NCBI RefSeq assembly: GCF_016623465.1
Contig: NZ_JAEDAJ010000006.1
Location: 62,001 to 126,000 of the forward strand
DNA length: 64,000 nucleotides
Source of the DNA: Brachybacterium halotolerans
GTDB taxonomy: Bacteria; Actinomycetota; Actinomycetes; Actinomycetales; Dermabacteraceae
Reading direction: 5' to 3'
Below are positions 52,134 through 59,589 of the stretch, piece by piece (position 1 is the stretch's first letter; the number at the start of each line of letters is the position of its first letter). The position numbers and the translations under genes were made by a program. Under the pieces are notes generated by a model. That model was not told the origin of the DNA. It worked only from the letters and a program-made list of their open reading frames with translations, and did no database searches.

Positions 52134-53033
52134 GTGACCCACCGCGCGCCGCGTCCAGCCGCCATGAGCGCGCGTCTGGCGCACTCTGACCTCCTCGCCC
52201 GGATCCGGCCCGACGGCTACAGCGAGCACGGCTTCGCGCTCGACGTCGGAGGCGTCGAGCAGTCGCACGTGGACCTCGAGGACCCGACCGTGATCCGCCA
52301 CGAGTACCTGCGGCGCATCGCCCACGTCGTCGACACCGCCGCGGAGCCCGGGGCGCCGATGCACGTGCTGCACCTGGGCGCGGGCGCACTCACCCTTGCC
52401 CGGTACGTGCAGGCCACGCGCCCCGGCTCCCCGCAGGCGGTGGTCGAGATCGAGCGGGAGCTTCCGGGCCTCGTGACCTCCGCGCTGCCCCTGCCGCGCG
52501 GCACGGACCTCGAGGTGCGGATCGGCGATGCGGCCCAGGAGCTCGCGGCGACGGGGGCCGACGGATCGGCCCGGTCGGGCGGCAGGGGCCGGTTCGACGT
52601 GATCGTCGTCGACGTGTTCAGCGGTCAGAGCACGCCCGCGCACCTCACCCGCGAGGGATTCTTCGCCGACGTCCTGGGACGCCTGTCCGAGCGCGGGGTG
52701 ATGGCCGTGAACGTGGGCGACGACGCAGGCCTGCGTTTCTTCGCGGCGCAGGCGCGGGCGCTCGACGCCGCGACCGAGGCCGCCGGCCTCGCGGGCGCAT
52801 GGACCCTGGCCGACGAGCACCTGCTGCGCTCGCTCGACGAGGGCAACCTGGTGCTCGCCGCCGGGCCCGGGCTGGAGCGATCGCGAGGTGCGGACCCCGA
52901 GGGCCTGCGCGAGCGCTGGCTCGCGGGCGGCCCGCATCCGGCCGCCGTGCTGGATCCTGCCGAGACGAGCCGCCTGATCAGCGCGATCGAAGAGGACGCG
53001 CACGGGTCGCGGCCCGCACCCCGTCCTCGCTGA
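52134..53033 (+). CDS. Spermidine synthase-like methyltransferase-fold protein
   Basis: 299 residues from GTG 52134. AdoMet-type Rossmann fold: MHVLHLGAGALTLARYVQAT near residue 75, acidic residue at the end of strand 2 (VEIERELPGL), and DVIVVDVFSGQSTPAHLTREGFF near 160 as in SpeE. Lacks the membrane domain of fused actinobacterial forms. Whether it makes a polyamine is uncertain; many such proteins lack the full decarboxy-AdoMet site. Confidence 0.82.
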   Translation: MTHRAPRPAAMSARLAHSDLLARIRPDGYSEHGFALDVGGVEQSHVDLEDPTVIRHEYLRRIAHVVDTAAEPGAPMHVLHLGAGALTLARYVQATRPGSPQAVVEIERELPGLVTSALPLPRGTDLEVRIGDAAQELAATGADGSARSGGRGRFDVIVVDVFSGQSTPAHLTREGFFADVLGRLSERGVMAVNVGDDAGLRFFAAQARALDAATEAAGLAGAWTLADEHLLRSLDEGNLVLAAGPGLERSRGADPEGLRERWLAGGPHPAAVLDPAETSRLISAIEEDAHGSRPAPRPR

Positions 53034-53060
53034 GCGCCGATCGCGGACGATGGAGCGCGG

Positions 53061-54176
53061 TCAGCCCTCCTGCGCCTCGCGCCACTCCTGGGCGATTGCG
53101 AGGAGCAGATCGTTCGCCTCGCGCTCCCCCACGGTGACGCGCACGCCGTCGGTCCCGTAGGCGCGGACCACGAGGCCGCGGGCGTCGGCGAAGGCGGCGA
53201 ACTCGGCGCTGCGCTCCCCGAGCGGGAAGTACACGAAGTTCCCCTGCGAGGCGGGCAGCTCCCAGCCCTGGGCGGCGAGGACCTGCTCGAGGCGTCCGCG
53301 CTGCTCGCGGATCCAGGCGGCACGGTGCTCGAGCTCGGCCGCGGCGTCGGGATCGAAGGTCGCCAGCGCCGCGGCCTGCGCGATCGAGCTCGCCCCGAAG
53401 GGCACCGTGACCTGGCCGAGCGCCGCGGCGAGGCGCGGGTGCGCGACCGCGTACCCCACGCGCAGCCCGGCGATGCCCTGCATCTTGGAGAAGGTGCGCA
53501 GCAGCACCACGTTGCCGTGCTCCGCGAAGAGGCGGGCGGTGTCGGCGAGGCGCACGGGGTCGACGAACTCCCGGTAGGCCTCGTCGAGGGCCACGACCAC
53601 GTGATCGGGCACGCGCGCGAGGAAGTCCTCGATCTGCGCGGTGGTCAGCGCGGGCCCGGTGGGGTTGTTCGGGGTGCACAGGATGACCAGGCGGGTGCGC
53701 TCGGTGATCGCCTCCGCCATCGCCGGCAGATCGTGCTCGAAGGCGGGGGTGAGCGGGACCTGGACGTCGACGCCGCCGTGGCTGCGCACCAGGATCGGGT
53801 ACGCCTCGAAGGACCGCCAGGCGAAGACGACCTCGTCGCCCGGATCTACGAGCGCCCGCACCAGATCTCCGGAGACGGCGACGGACCCGGTGGACAGGGC
53901 GATGTTCTCCGGGCCGACGGCGGAGCGCGGCGTGCTGTGGTGGGCGGCGATCGCCTCGCGAAGGTCGAGGGCCCCCATGTCCGGGTAGAGGTTGGCGTGC
54001 AGGGTGGCCCGGTTGACGGCCTCGATCACCTGCGGCAGCGGCTCGAACGGCGACTCGTTCGAGGAGACCTTGAAGCGGCGCACGCCGTCGTCGGCCGCGG
54101 GCTTCCCGGGCACGTAGGCGGGCAGCGCATCGAGGGCGGAGCGCAGGCGGATGTTCTCGGCGGGAGTCTCGGGCAT
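53061..54176 (-). CDS. hisC: Histidinol-phosphate / aromatic aminotransferase
   Basis: 371 residues from ATG 54176. Fold-type I aminotransferase: SSNESPFEPLPQVIEAVNRA, Tyr in LYPDMGALDLREAIA, LCTPNNPTGPALT, LDEAYREFVDP and PLP Lys in LRTFSKMQGIAGLRVGYA, then Arg in DGVRVTVG. An isolated hisC paralogue outside a his operon may instead be the aromatic amino-acid transaminase Pat; ELPASQGNFVYF is compatible with either. Start appears leaderless. Confidence 0.87.
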   Translation of the reverse strand: MPETPAENIRLRSALDALPAYVPGKPAADDGVRRFKVSSNESPFEPLPQVIEAVNRATLHANLYPDMGALDLREAIAAHHSTPRSAVGPENIALSTGSVAVSGDLVRALVDPGDEVVFAWRSFEAYPILVRSHGGVDVQVPLTPAFEHDLPAMAEAITERTRLVILCTPNNPTGPALTTAQIEDFLARVPDHVVVALDEAYREFVDPVRLADTARLFAEHGNVVLLRTFSKMQGIAGLRVGYAVAHPRLAAALGQVTVPFGASSIAQAAALATFDPDAAAELEHRAAWIREQRGRLEQVLAAQGWELPASQGNFVYFPLGERSAEFAAFADARGLVVRAYGTDGVRVTVGEREANDLLLAIAQEWREAQEG

Positions 54177-54188
54177 GCCCCCAGGCTA
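54177..54188 (-). promoter_or_regulatory. -10 element for leaderless aminotransferase transcript
   Basis: Leftward TAGCCT (54188-54183), six bases GGGGGC, ATG 54176. Confidence 0.55.
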
Positions 54189-54309
54189 GGCCGACGGGGC
54201 TGAGCGCGCCGGACCACCGGCGCGCGCGAGACCGGCACGAGACCCGCCCAGATCGTCGTCCGCAGCGGCTCGTCGCCCGCACCGGTTCGTCGCCCGAACC
54301 GGCTCGTCC

Positions 54310-54714
54310 TCAGGCGCGCTCGCGGTCGCGGTCCCCGTCCACGCCGAGGATCGCCTCGAAGATCGAGGACAGGATGCCCACGATCACGCCGGCGAGCAGG
54401 GCCCACCAGAAGCTGTCGAACTCCAGCGGCAGGCCGAACAGACCCGCGACCCACGCCGTGAGCAGCAGCATGAGGGCGTTGATGACCAGCATGAACAGGC
54501 CCAGCGTGAGGCAGGTCAGCGGCAGGGCGAAGAACGAGAGGATCGGCTTCACGATCGCGTCGACGATCGCGAAGATCAGCGCGATGCCGGCGACGGTGAG
54601 GACCTGGCCGAGGATCGTGCCGTCGCCCTCCCCCAGGTGCATGCCCGGCAGCAGGAGGGAGGTGAGCCAGAGTGCGACGCCCACGATGATGAGGTGTCCG
54701 ATGAACCTGAACAT
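54310..54714 (-). CDS. Small four-helix membrane protein (PF04020 'phage holin' type)
   Basis: 134 residues from ATG 54714. Four membrane helices with LLLPGMHLGEG after the first, IFAIVDAIVKPILSFFALPLTCLTLG in the middle and LVINALMLLLTAWVAG. This family is called phage holin family IV in databases but is housekeeping in actinobacteria; no phage genes surround it. Function unknown. Confidence 0.85.
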   Translation of the reverse strand: MFRFIGHLIIVGVALWLTSLLLPGMHLGEGDGTILGQVLTVAGIALIFAIVDAIVKPILSFFALPLTCLTLGLFMLVINALMLLLTAWVAGLFGLPLEFDSFWWALLAGVIVGILSSIFEAILGVDGDRDRERA

Positions 54715-54824
54715 GAGGGAAGTCTCCCAGAGCCGCCCGTGAGCGACCAGGGGGATATCCCGCGCGTCGGCCAGTCGCCCGCCTCGCCATCCGGCCGGCG
54801 GTGCGTGCTCGTGCGCCGCTCTGG

Positions 54825-54830
54825 AACAAT
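54825..54830 (+). promoter_or_regulatory. -10 element for leaderless purB
   Basis: TGG-AACAAT, six bases GGCCCC, ATG 54837; an out-of-frame ATG at 54829 overlaps the hexamer. Confidence 0.5.
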
Positions 54831-54836
54831 GGCCCC

Positions 54837-56243
54837 ATGCCGCAGAGCTTCGCCGACCTGACGCCCCCGATCGCCCTCACGCCGCTGGACGGCCGCTACC
54901 GCGACCAGGTCGCGCCGCTGGTCGACCACCTCTCCGAGGCCGCCCTGAACCGTTCCCGGCTGATCGTGGAGACGGAGTGGGTCATCCACCTCCTGGACAA
55001 CGAGGCGATCCCGGGCCTGCGCACCCTCACGGAGGACGAGCGCGCGCTGCTGCGCGCGATCCCCGAGGACTTCGGCGCCGAGGGCATCGCCGAGCACAAG
55101 GAGATCGAGCGCGAGACCGTGCACGACGTCAAGGCCGTCGAGTACTACATCAAGCGCCGCCTGCAGGGCACGTCCCTCGAGCCGCTCGCCGAGATCGTGC
55201 ATATCTACTGCACGAGCGAGGACGTCAACAACCTCGCCTACTCGCTCATGATCAAGGGCGCCGTCCACGAGGTGTGGCTGCCCGCCTTCGAGGGCGTGAT
55301 CGCCCAGATCGCCGAGCTCGCCCGCGAGACGGCCGACGTCCCGATGCTCTCGCGCACGCACGGCCAGCCGGCGACGCCCACCACGCTGGGCAAGGAGCTC
55401 GCCGTGTTCGCGCACCGCCTGCAGCGGCAGGCGCGGCGGATCCCCGCCAACCAGACCCTCGGGAAGATCAACGGCGCGACCGGCACGTACGCGGCGCACA
55501 CGATCTCCGTGCCGGACACCGACTGGGAGCAGGTCTCCCGCAGCTTCGTCGAGCACCTCGACCTCACCTGGAACCCGCTGACCACCCAGATCGAGTCCCA
55601 CGACTGGCAGGCCGAGCTGTACGCGGACATGGCCCGCGCGGGCCGCATCCTCCACAACGTCGCGACCGACGTGTGGACGTACATCTCGCTGGGCTACTTC
55701 CGCCAGCGCCTGTCCGCGCAGGGCGGCACGGGCTCCTCGACGATGCCGCACAAGGTGAACCCGATCCGCTTCGAGAACGCCGAGGCGAACCTCGAGATCT
55801 CCGGCGCGCTGCTCGACGTGCTCAGCCAGACCCTCGTCACCTCGCGCATGCAGCGGGACCTCACCGACTCCACGACGCAGCGCAACGTGGCCCCCGCGAT
55901 CGGCCACTCGCTGCTGGCGATCCAGAACATCTCCAAGGGCCTCGCGGGCCTGGACGTGGACGCCGAGGCGATGGCCGCCGACCTCGAGGGCAACTGGGAG
56001 GTGCTCGGCGAGGCCGTCCAGTCCGTCATGCGCACCCTGGGCGTCCAGGGCCACGAGGGCCTGGACAACCCCTACGAGCGGCTCAAGGAGCTCACCCGCG
56101 GCCATCGCGTGACCGGCGAGGACATGCGGGCCTTCATCGGTGATCTGGGCCTGCCCGATGCCGAGCGGGATCGTCTGCTCGCCCTCACCCCGGCGACGTA
56201 CGTCGGCCGCGCGCCGCGGCTCGTGGGGCATCTGGACGACTGA
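54837..56243 (+). CDS. purB: Adenylosuccinate lyase
   Basis: 468 residues from ATG 54837. Fumarase/aspartase superfamily: YRDQVAPLVDHLSE, ERETVHDVKAVEYYIKRRL, SRTHGQPATPTTLGKE with catalytic His, and the flexible signature loop GSSTMPHKVNPIRFEN with catalytic Ser. Length and DLTWNPLTTQIESHD fit the E. coli PurB branch rather than the Bacillus one. Catalyses two steps of purine synthesis. Its last 59 bp overlap the end of the convergent membrane-protein gene. Confidence 0.96.
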   Translation: MPQSFADLTPPIALTPLDGRYRDQVAPLVDHLSEAALNRSRLIVETEWVIHLLDNEAIPGLRTLTEDERALLRAIPEDFGAEGIAEHKEIERETVHDVKAVEYYIKRRLQGTSLEPLAEIVHIYCTSEDVNNLAYSLMIKGAVHEVWLPAFEGVIAQIAELARETADVPMLSRTHGQPATPTTLGKELAVFAHRLQRQARRIPANQTLGKINGATGTYAAHTISVPDTDWEQVSRSFVEHLDLTWNPLTTQIESHDWQAELYADMARAGRILHNVATDVWTYISLGYFRQRLSAQGGTGSSTMPHKVNPIRFENAEANLEISGALLDVLSQTLVTSRMQRDLTDSTTQRNVAPAIGHSLLAIQNISKGLAGLDVDAEAMAADLEGNWEVLGEAVQSVMRTLGVQGHEGLDNPYERLKELTRGHRVTGEDMRAFIGDLGLPDAERDRLLALTPATYVGRAPRLVGHLDD

Positions 56244-57849
56244 CCGCCCTCCCCCGCCCCCAGATCAGGACGACCGCCGCGATCGCCAGGATCCACGGCA
56301 GGTACGCCACGTAGCGGAACGGCTGGGCGATGGGCGCGGCCGCCATCAGCGTCGCCCACAGCAGAAGGGCCGGGAAGGCGACGACGAGGACCTCCCCTCG
56401 TCGTCCGTACCAGGCGGCCGCCACGACCAGCGCGAGCGCCCACACCCAGGTCCCTGCTCCCGGAGTGAGATCCAGACCAGCGCGGTACACGGACTCCATC
56501 CGCGTCCCGACGGCCTCCCCCAGCAGTGGCCGCTTCACGACGCCATGGCTCGCGAGATCCGCCAGGATCTCGTCGCGGTCCCCGGGCGCGTTCGAGATCG
56601 GCTCGAGGAAGAACGACTGCGAGGTGGCACCGACTCCGACGGCGTCCCATCGCCACAGCTGCGAGGTCTGATCGCGGTATCCCGCGAGCATCGGCCCCGG
56701 GCAGCGGACCAGCGTGCGGGCGACGACGGACAGGAACTCGCCCCCGGAGTCCTGGAGGGCGTCCTCGGAGAACACGGGGTCGTACTTCACGGGGTCCACG
56801 CTCTGCGGGCGGAACACGCCGCGCCACGTCTGCAGCGGCATGATCCGGTCCAGGGTGCGGGCGTCCTCGGGCGCGATGCACTGCGGCTCGTGGACGAGGG
56901 TGCTGCCCACCATCTGCAGGGGCACGCCCAGGCTCTCGACGCTCTTCTGCGGGCCCGCGGCGAGGGTCAGGATCTGCTGCGGGAGCAGCGCGACCACCAC
57001 GATGCCCGCGACCCACAGGAACGCCGCGCGCCGTGCCCTCCGCGCCAGCACGACGAGGAGCACACCGATCACCGCGAGGATCACGAGCGCGTTGTTCCGG
57101 GTCAGGGCGAAGCCGAGCATCGACAGCACCATCACGCAGACGAAGCCCCGACGGCGGAGGCACCGCCCGTCCGTCTGCTGGATGCTCAGCAGCACGGGCA
57201 CCAGCAGCAGCGTGAAGCCCGTGAACGCGGCATCCTTGACCAGGGCGAACGTGAAGTTCGCCGTGATCGGCAGGAGCCCGAGCACCACCGCGAGGGCGAG
57301 GAGCACCGCACGCGGGACCCCCATCCTCGAGAGCACGCGCAGCGTCCAGGCCAGGCCGAGGCCGTACAGGATCACCTGGAGCAGCACCAGGGCGATGATC
57401 CCCGGGAGCATGCTGCCGGTGACCAGTCGCAGCCCGTGCACGACGCCGCTGATGACCATCGAGTAGACGAGCGGCTGCTGCGGCGCGACGCCGAGAGGGT
57501 TGCGGATGCTCCAATAGGTGTCGTTCATCGCGTCCAGCGGACCCACCGCCGCCCACATGAGCAGCCAGAGCACCGCGCCGATCCCCGCCATGCCCAGGCA
57601 CGACCGCCACGAGGCGGGGCCGCCCGCCCCGCGCGGATCCCTCGCGGTGCGCGCGTCCACGGCGCTGAGCAGGATCCACATCCCCGCGGCGATCACCGCC
57701 GCGACCACGAGGTGCCGCACGATCCTCCCGCCGCTCCACGGCATCTGTGCTGCGGGGACGGCGAGGACGTCGACCAGAGCGAGGAGGAGAGCGGGCGCGA
57801 GCGCGAACACCGCTTTGCGTGCGCCGCCGCGCAGGACCTCGAGTGCCAC
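56185..57849 (-). CDS. Polytopic membrane protein, GT-C-like (DUF6020 type)
   Basis: 554 residues from GTG 57849. About 12 membrane segments; loop 1 has NDTYWSIRNPLGVAPQQPLVYS, an acidic/aromatic site reminiscent of GT-C glycosyltransferases, followed by TANFTFALVKDAAFTG and FALTRNNALVI. An extracytoplasmic domain is at about residues 310-440 with Cys in EPQCIAP and VRCPGPML. Next to GtrA and GT2 genes on the same strand, so probably transfers sugars from lipid-linked donors to a surface polymer; acceptor unknown. Confidence 0.75.
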   Translation of the reverse strand: MALEVLRGGARKAVFALAPALLLALVDVLAVPAAQMPWSGGRIVRHLVVAAVIAAGMWILLSAVDARTARDPRGAGGPASWRSCLGMAGIGAVLWLLMWAAVGPLDAMNDTYWSIRNPLGVAPQQPLVYSMVISGVVHGLRLVTGSMLPGIIALVLLQVILYGLGLAWTLRVLSRMGVPRAVLLALAVVLGLLPITANFTFALVKDAAFTGFTLLLVPVLLSIQQTDGRCLRRRGFVCVMVLSMLGFALTRNNALVILAVIGVLLVVLARRARRAAFLWVAGIVVVALLPQQILTLAAGPQKSVESLGVPLQMVGSTLVHEPQCIAPEDARTLDRIMPLQTWRGVFRPQSVDPVKYDPVFSEDALQDSGGEFLSVVARTLVRCPGPMLAGYRDQTSQLWRWDAVGVGATSQSFFLEPISNAPGDRDEILADLASHGVVKRPLLGEAVGTRMESVYRAGLDLTPGAGTWVWALALVVAAAWYGRRGEVLVVAFPALLLWATLMAAAPIAQPFRYVAYLPWILAIAAVVLIWGRGRAVSRPDAPRAAARGRRTSPG

Positions 57850-57896
57850 CGAGGCATCCCATCACACTCGAGGTCAGGCCCGAGCACGACCCGCCG

Positions 57897-58355
57897 TCAG
57901 GCCCGGGCGCTCCCGCTGCGGGAGAAGATCACGCGATAGCAGACGAAGTTGCACACCGCGGCGACGCCGACGGCGATGATCTTCGCGGCGATCGCCACGA
58001 CGCCCTCGGGGGCCCGCGGGAAGAGCGCGCCGCAGGCGTGCACCACCCCGGTGATGATCAGCGTCTGGATCACGAGCGCGGTCACCAGGGTGACGGCCAG
58101 GAACGGCACGAACGCCCGGACGCCGGTGCCGTGCGCCCGGAAGACGAAGGCGCGGTTCACCGCGAAGCTCACGCAGATCGTGATCAGCGTGGACACGACA
58201 TGCGCGGCGATCGGGGGCCAGTGCATCAGCAGCGTTCCGCCCGAGTACAGGCACAGGTCCAGCAGCGCCATGGCGCCGCCGGAGACGAGGAAGCGCCCGA
58301 TGAGGGCGCGCAGGGACGTCGCGCGCTCAGCGGCCACCGAGGCCCTGCCCCTCAC
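57897..58355 (-). CDS. GtrA-family membrane protein
   Basis: 152 residues from GTG 58355. Four membrane helices with the family features FLVSGGAMALLDLCLYSGG at helix 1, ISTLITICVSFAVNRAFVF-type segment at helix 2 and NFVCYRVIFS at the C-terminus. GtrA proteins are proposed flippases or helpers for polyprenyl-phosphate sugars made by GT2 enzymes. The start overlaps the GT2 gene by 29 bp; a later in-frame codon is possible. Confidence 0.88.
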   Translation of the reverse strand: MRGRASVAAERATSLRALIGRFLVSGGAMALLDLCLYSGGTLLMHWPPIAAHVVSTLITICVSFAVNRAFVFRAHGTGVRAFVPFLAVTLVTALVIQTLIITGVVHACGALFPRAPEGVVAIAAKIIAVGVAAVCNFVCYRVIFSRSGSARA

Positions 58356-59433
58356 GACGCTGAAGGCGGTCGGCCTCGCCTCGCACCACCGGCGCGCGCT
58401 CGGGCACGATCGGCTCGGGCGCGCGCTGGTTCCGCGGCGCGCGCAGCTCCTCCGGCGACACCTCGCGCCGCGGCGCGAGCCCGGGAGTGGCCACCGGGGC
58501 GAGTCCCAGGTAGGCGAGCCGCGCCGCCTCGTGCCGGTTCCTCGTGGTGCCGGTGAGGATCACGCCGGCCGTCACCATCAGGCAGGCGATCACCATGAAG
58601 ATCGCGGCGAGGAACGCGGTCGGGAAGCGCTCCACGAGGCCCGTGCGCGCGTACTCCGAGATGACGGGGATGCCGCTGATCAGGCCGGCCACGAAGGCGA
58701 CGATGCTCGCGGCTCCCCAGAACACGAACGGCTTCTCGAAGGCGAAGAGCTTGGCGATCGTGAGGATGATGCGTCGGCCGTCGGAGAAGGTGCTGAGCTT
58801 GGACTCGCTGCCGTCGGGCCGCTCGCCGAAGCCGACCGGCTTCTCGATCTGGGGCACGCGCGTGGCCAGCGAGTGGACCGTCAGCTCCGTCTCGATCTCG
58901 AAGCGCTGCGAGAGCGCGGGGAAGGACTTCACGAAGCGTCGGGAGAAGACGCGGAATCCGGAGAGCATGTCGGTGACGGGCTCGCCGAAGAGCCTCGAGA
59001 CCACGCTGTTGAAGAAGCGGTTCCCCCAGGCGTGGCCCTTGCGGTACGCCGAGTTGTCTGGGTCGTCGACGCGGCAGCCCAGCACGTGGTCGTAGGGGCC
59101 CTCGAGCAGCGCCTCGACCATGGCGGGCGCGGAGGCGACGTCGTAGGTGTCGTCGCCGTCGATGAGCAGGTACACGTCCGCGTCGACGTCGGCGAAGGCG
59201 CGGCGCACCACGTTGCCCTTGCCCTGGAGGGTCTCGGTGCGCACGATCGCCCCGGCCTCACGAGCCCGCTCCCGGGTCGCGTCCTTCGAGTTGTTGTCGT
59301 AGACGTACACCGTGATGCCGTCGAACGTCCTGCGCAGGTCCGACACGACCTTCGCGACGGTCGCCTCCTCGTTGTAGCAGGGGACGATGGCCGCGATGTC
59401 GAGCTGCTGCGGCGGGGGCGGAGTGGTCATCAC
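58327..59433 (-). CDS. GT2 glycosyltransferase, polyprenyl-phosphate sugar synthase type
   Basis: 368 residues from GTG 59433 (ATG 59430 is the next codon). Chosen because TACTCT ends six bases before the GTG. GT-A fold: AAIVPCYNEEATVAKVVSDL, VYVYDNNSKDAT, GKGNVVRRAF, DXD-like LLIDGDDTYDV, DMLSGFRVFSRRFVKSFP, then two membrane helices (VFWGAASIVAFVAGLISGIP and FLAAIFMVIACLMVTAGVIL). Makes a polyprenyl-phosphate hexose for surface glycans, with GtrA as partner. Confidence 0.9.
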   Translation of the reverse strand: MMTTPPPPQQLDIAAIVPCYNEEATVAKVVSDLRRTFDGITVYVYDNNSKDATRERAREAGAIVRTETLQGKGNVVRRAFADVDADVYLLIDGDDTYDVASAPAMVEALLEGPYDHVLGCRVDDPDNSAYRKGHAWGNRFFNSVVSRLFGEPVTDMLSGFRVFSRRFVKSFPALSQRFEIETELTVHSLATRVPQIEKPVGFGERPDGSESKLSTFSDGRRIILTIAKLFAFEKPFVFWGAASIVAFVAGLISGIPVISEYARTGLVERFPTAFLAAIFMVIACLMVTAGVILTGTTRNRHEAARLAYLGLAPVATPGLAPRREVSPEELRAPRNQRAPEPIVPERAPVVRGEADRLQRREGQGLGGR

Positions 59434-59439
59434 TGCGCG

Positions 59440-59445
59440 AGAGTA
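59440..59445 (-). promoter_or_regulatory. -10 element for leaderless GT2 transcript
   Basis: Leftward TACTCT, six bases CGCGCA, GTG 59433. Confidence 0.55.
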
Positions 59446-59469
59446 GCAACGGGAGGGCGGCCCCGCCTC

Positions 59470-59498
59470 TTCCCCTGAACCGCTGGTGAATCTACAGT
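59470..59498 (+). promoter_or_regulatory. Candidate ppdK promoter
   Basis: TTCCCC (59470-59475), 17-bp spacer, TACAGT (59493-59498). Start near 59505 gives a leader of about 85 nt ending in GAGAGG. Confidence 0.4.
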
Positions 59499-59589
59499 GA
59501 ACACAGGTGCAAGGACGCACCGGACGGTCCGGCCGTCCCGGGCCGTCGCCTCACTCCCCGCCGCGGGGAGAGGGCGAGAGGTGATGGGG

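Noticed and set aside
54310-54714. Phage holin as evidence of a prophage
   Set aside because: Only the database family name refers to phage; no phage genes, attachment sites or composition change nearby.
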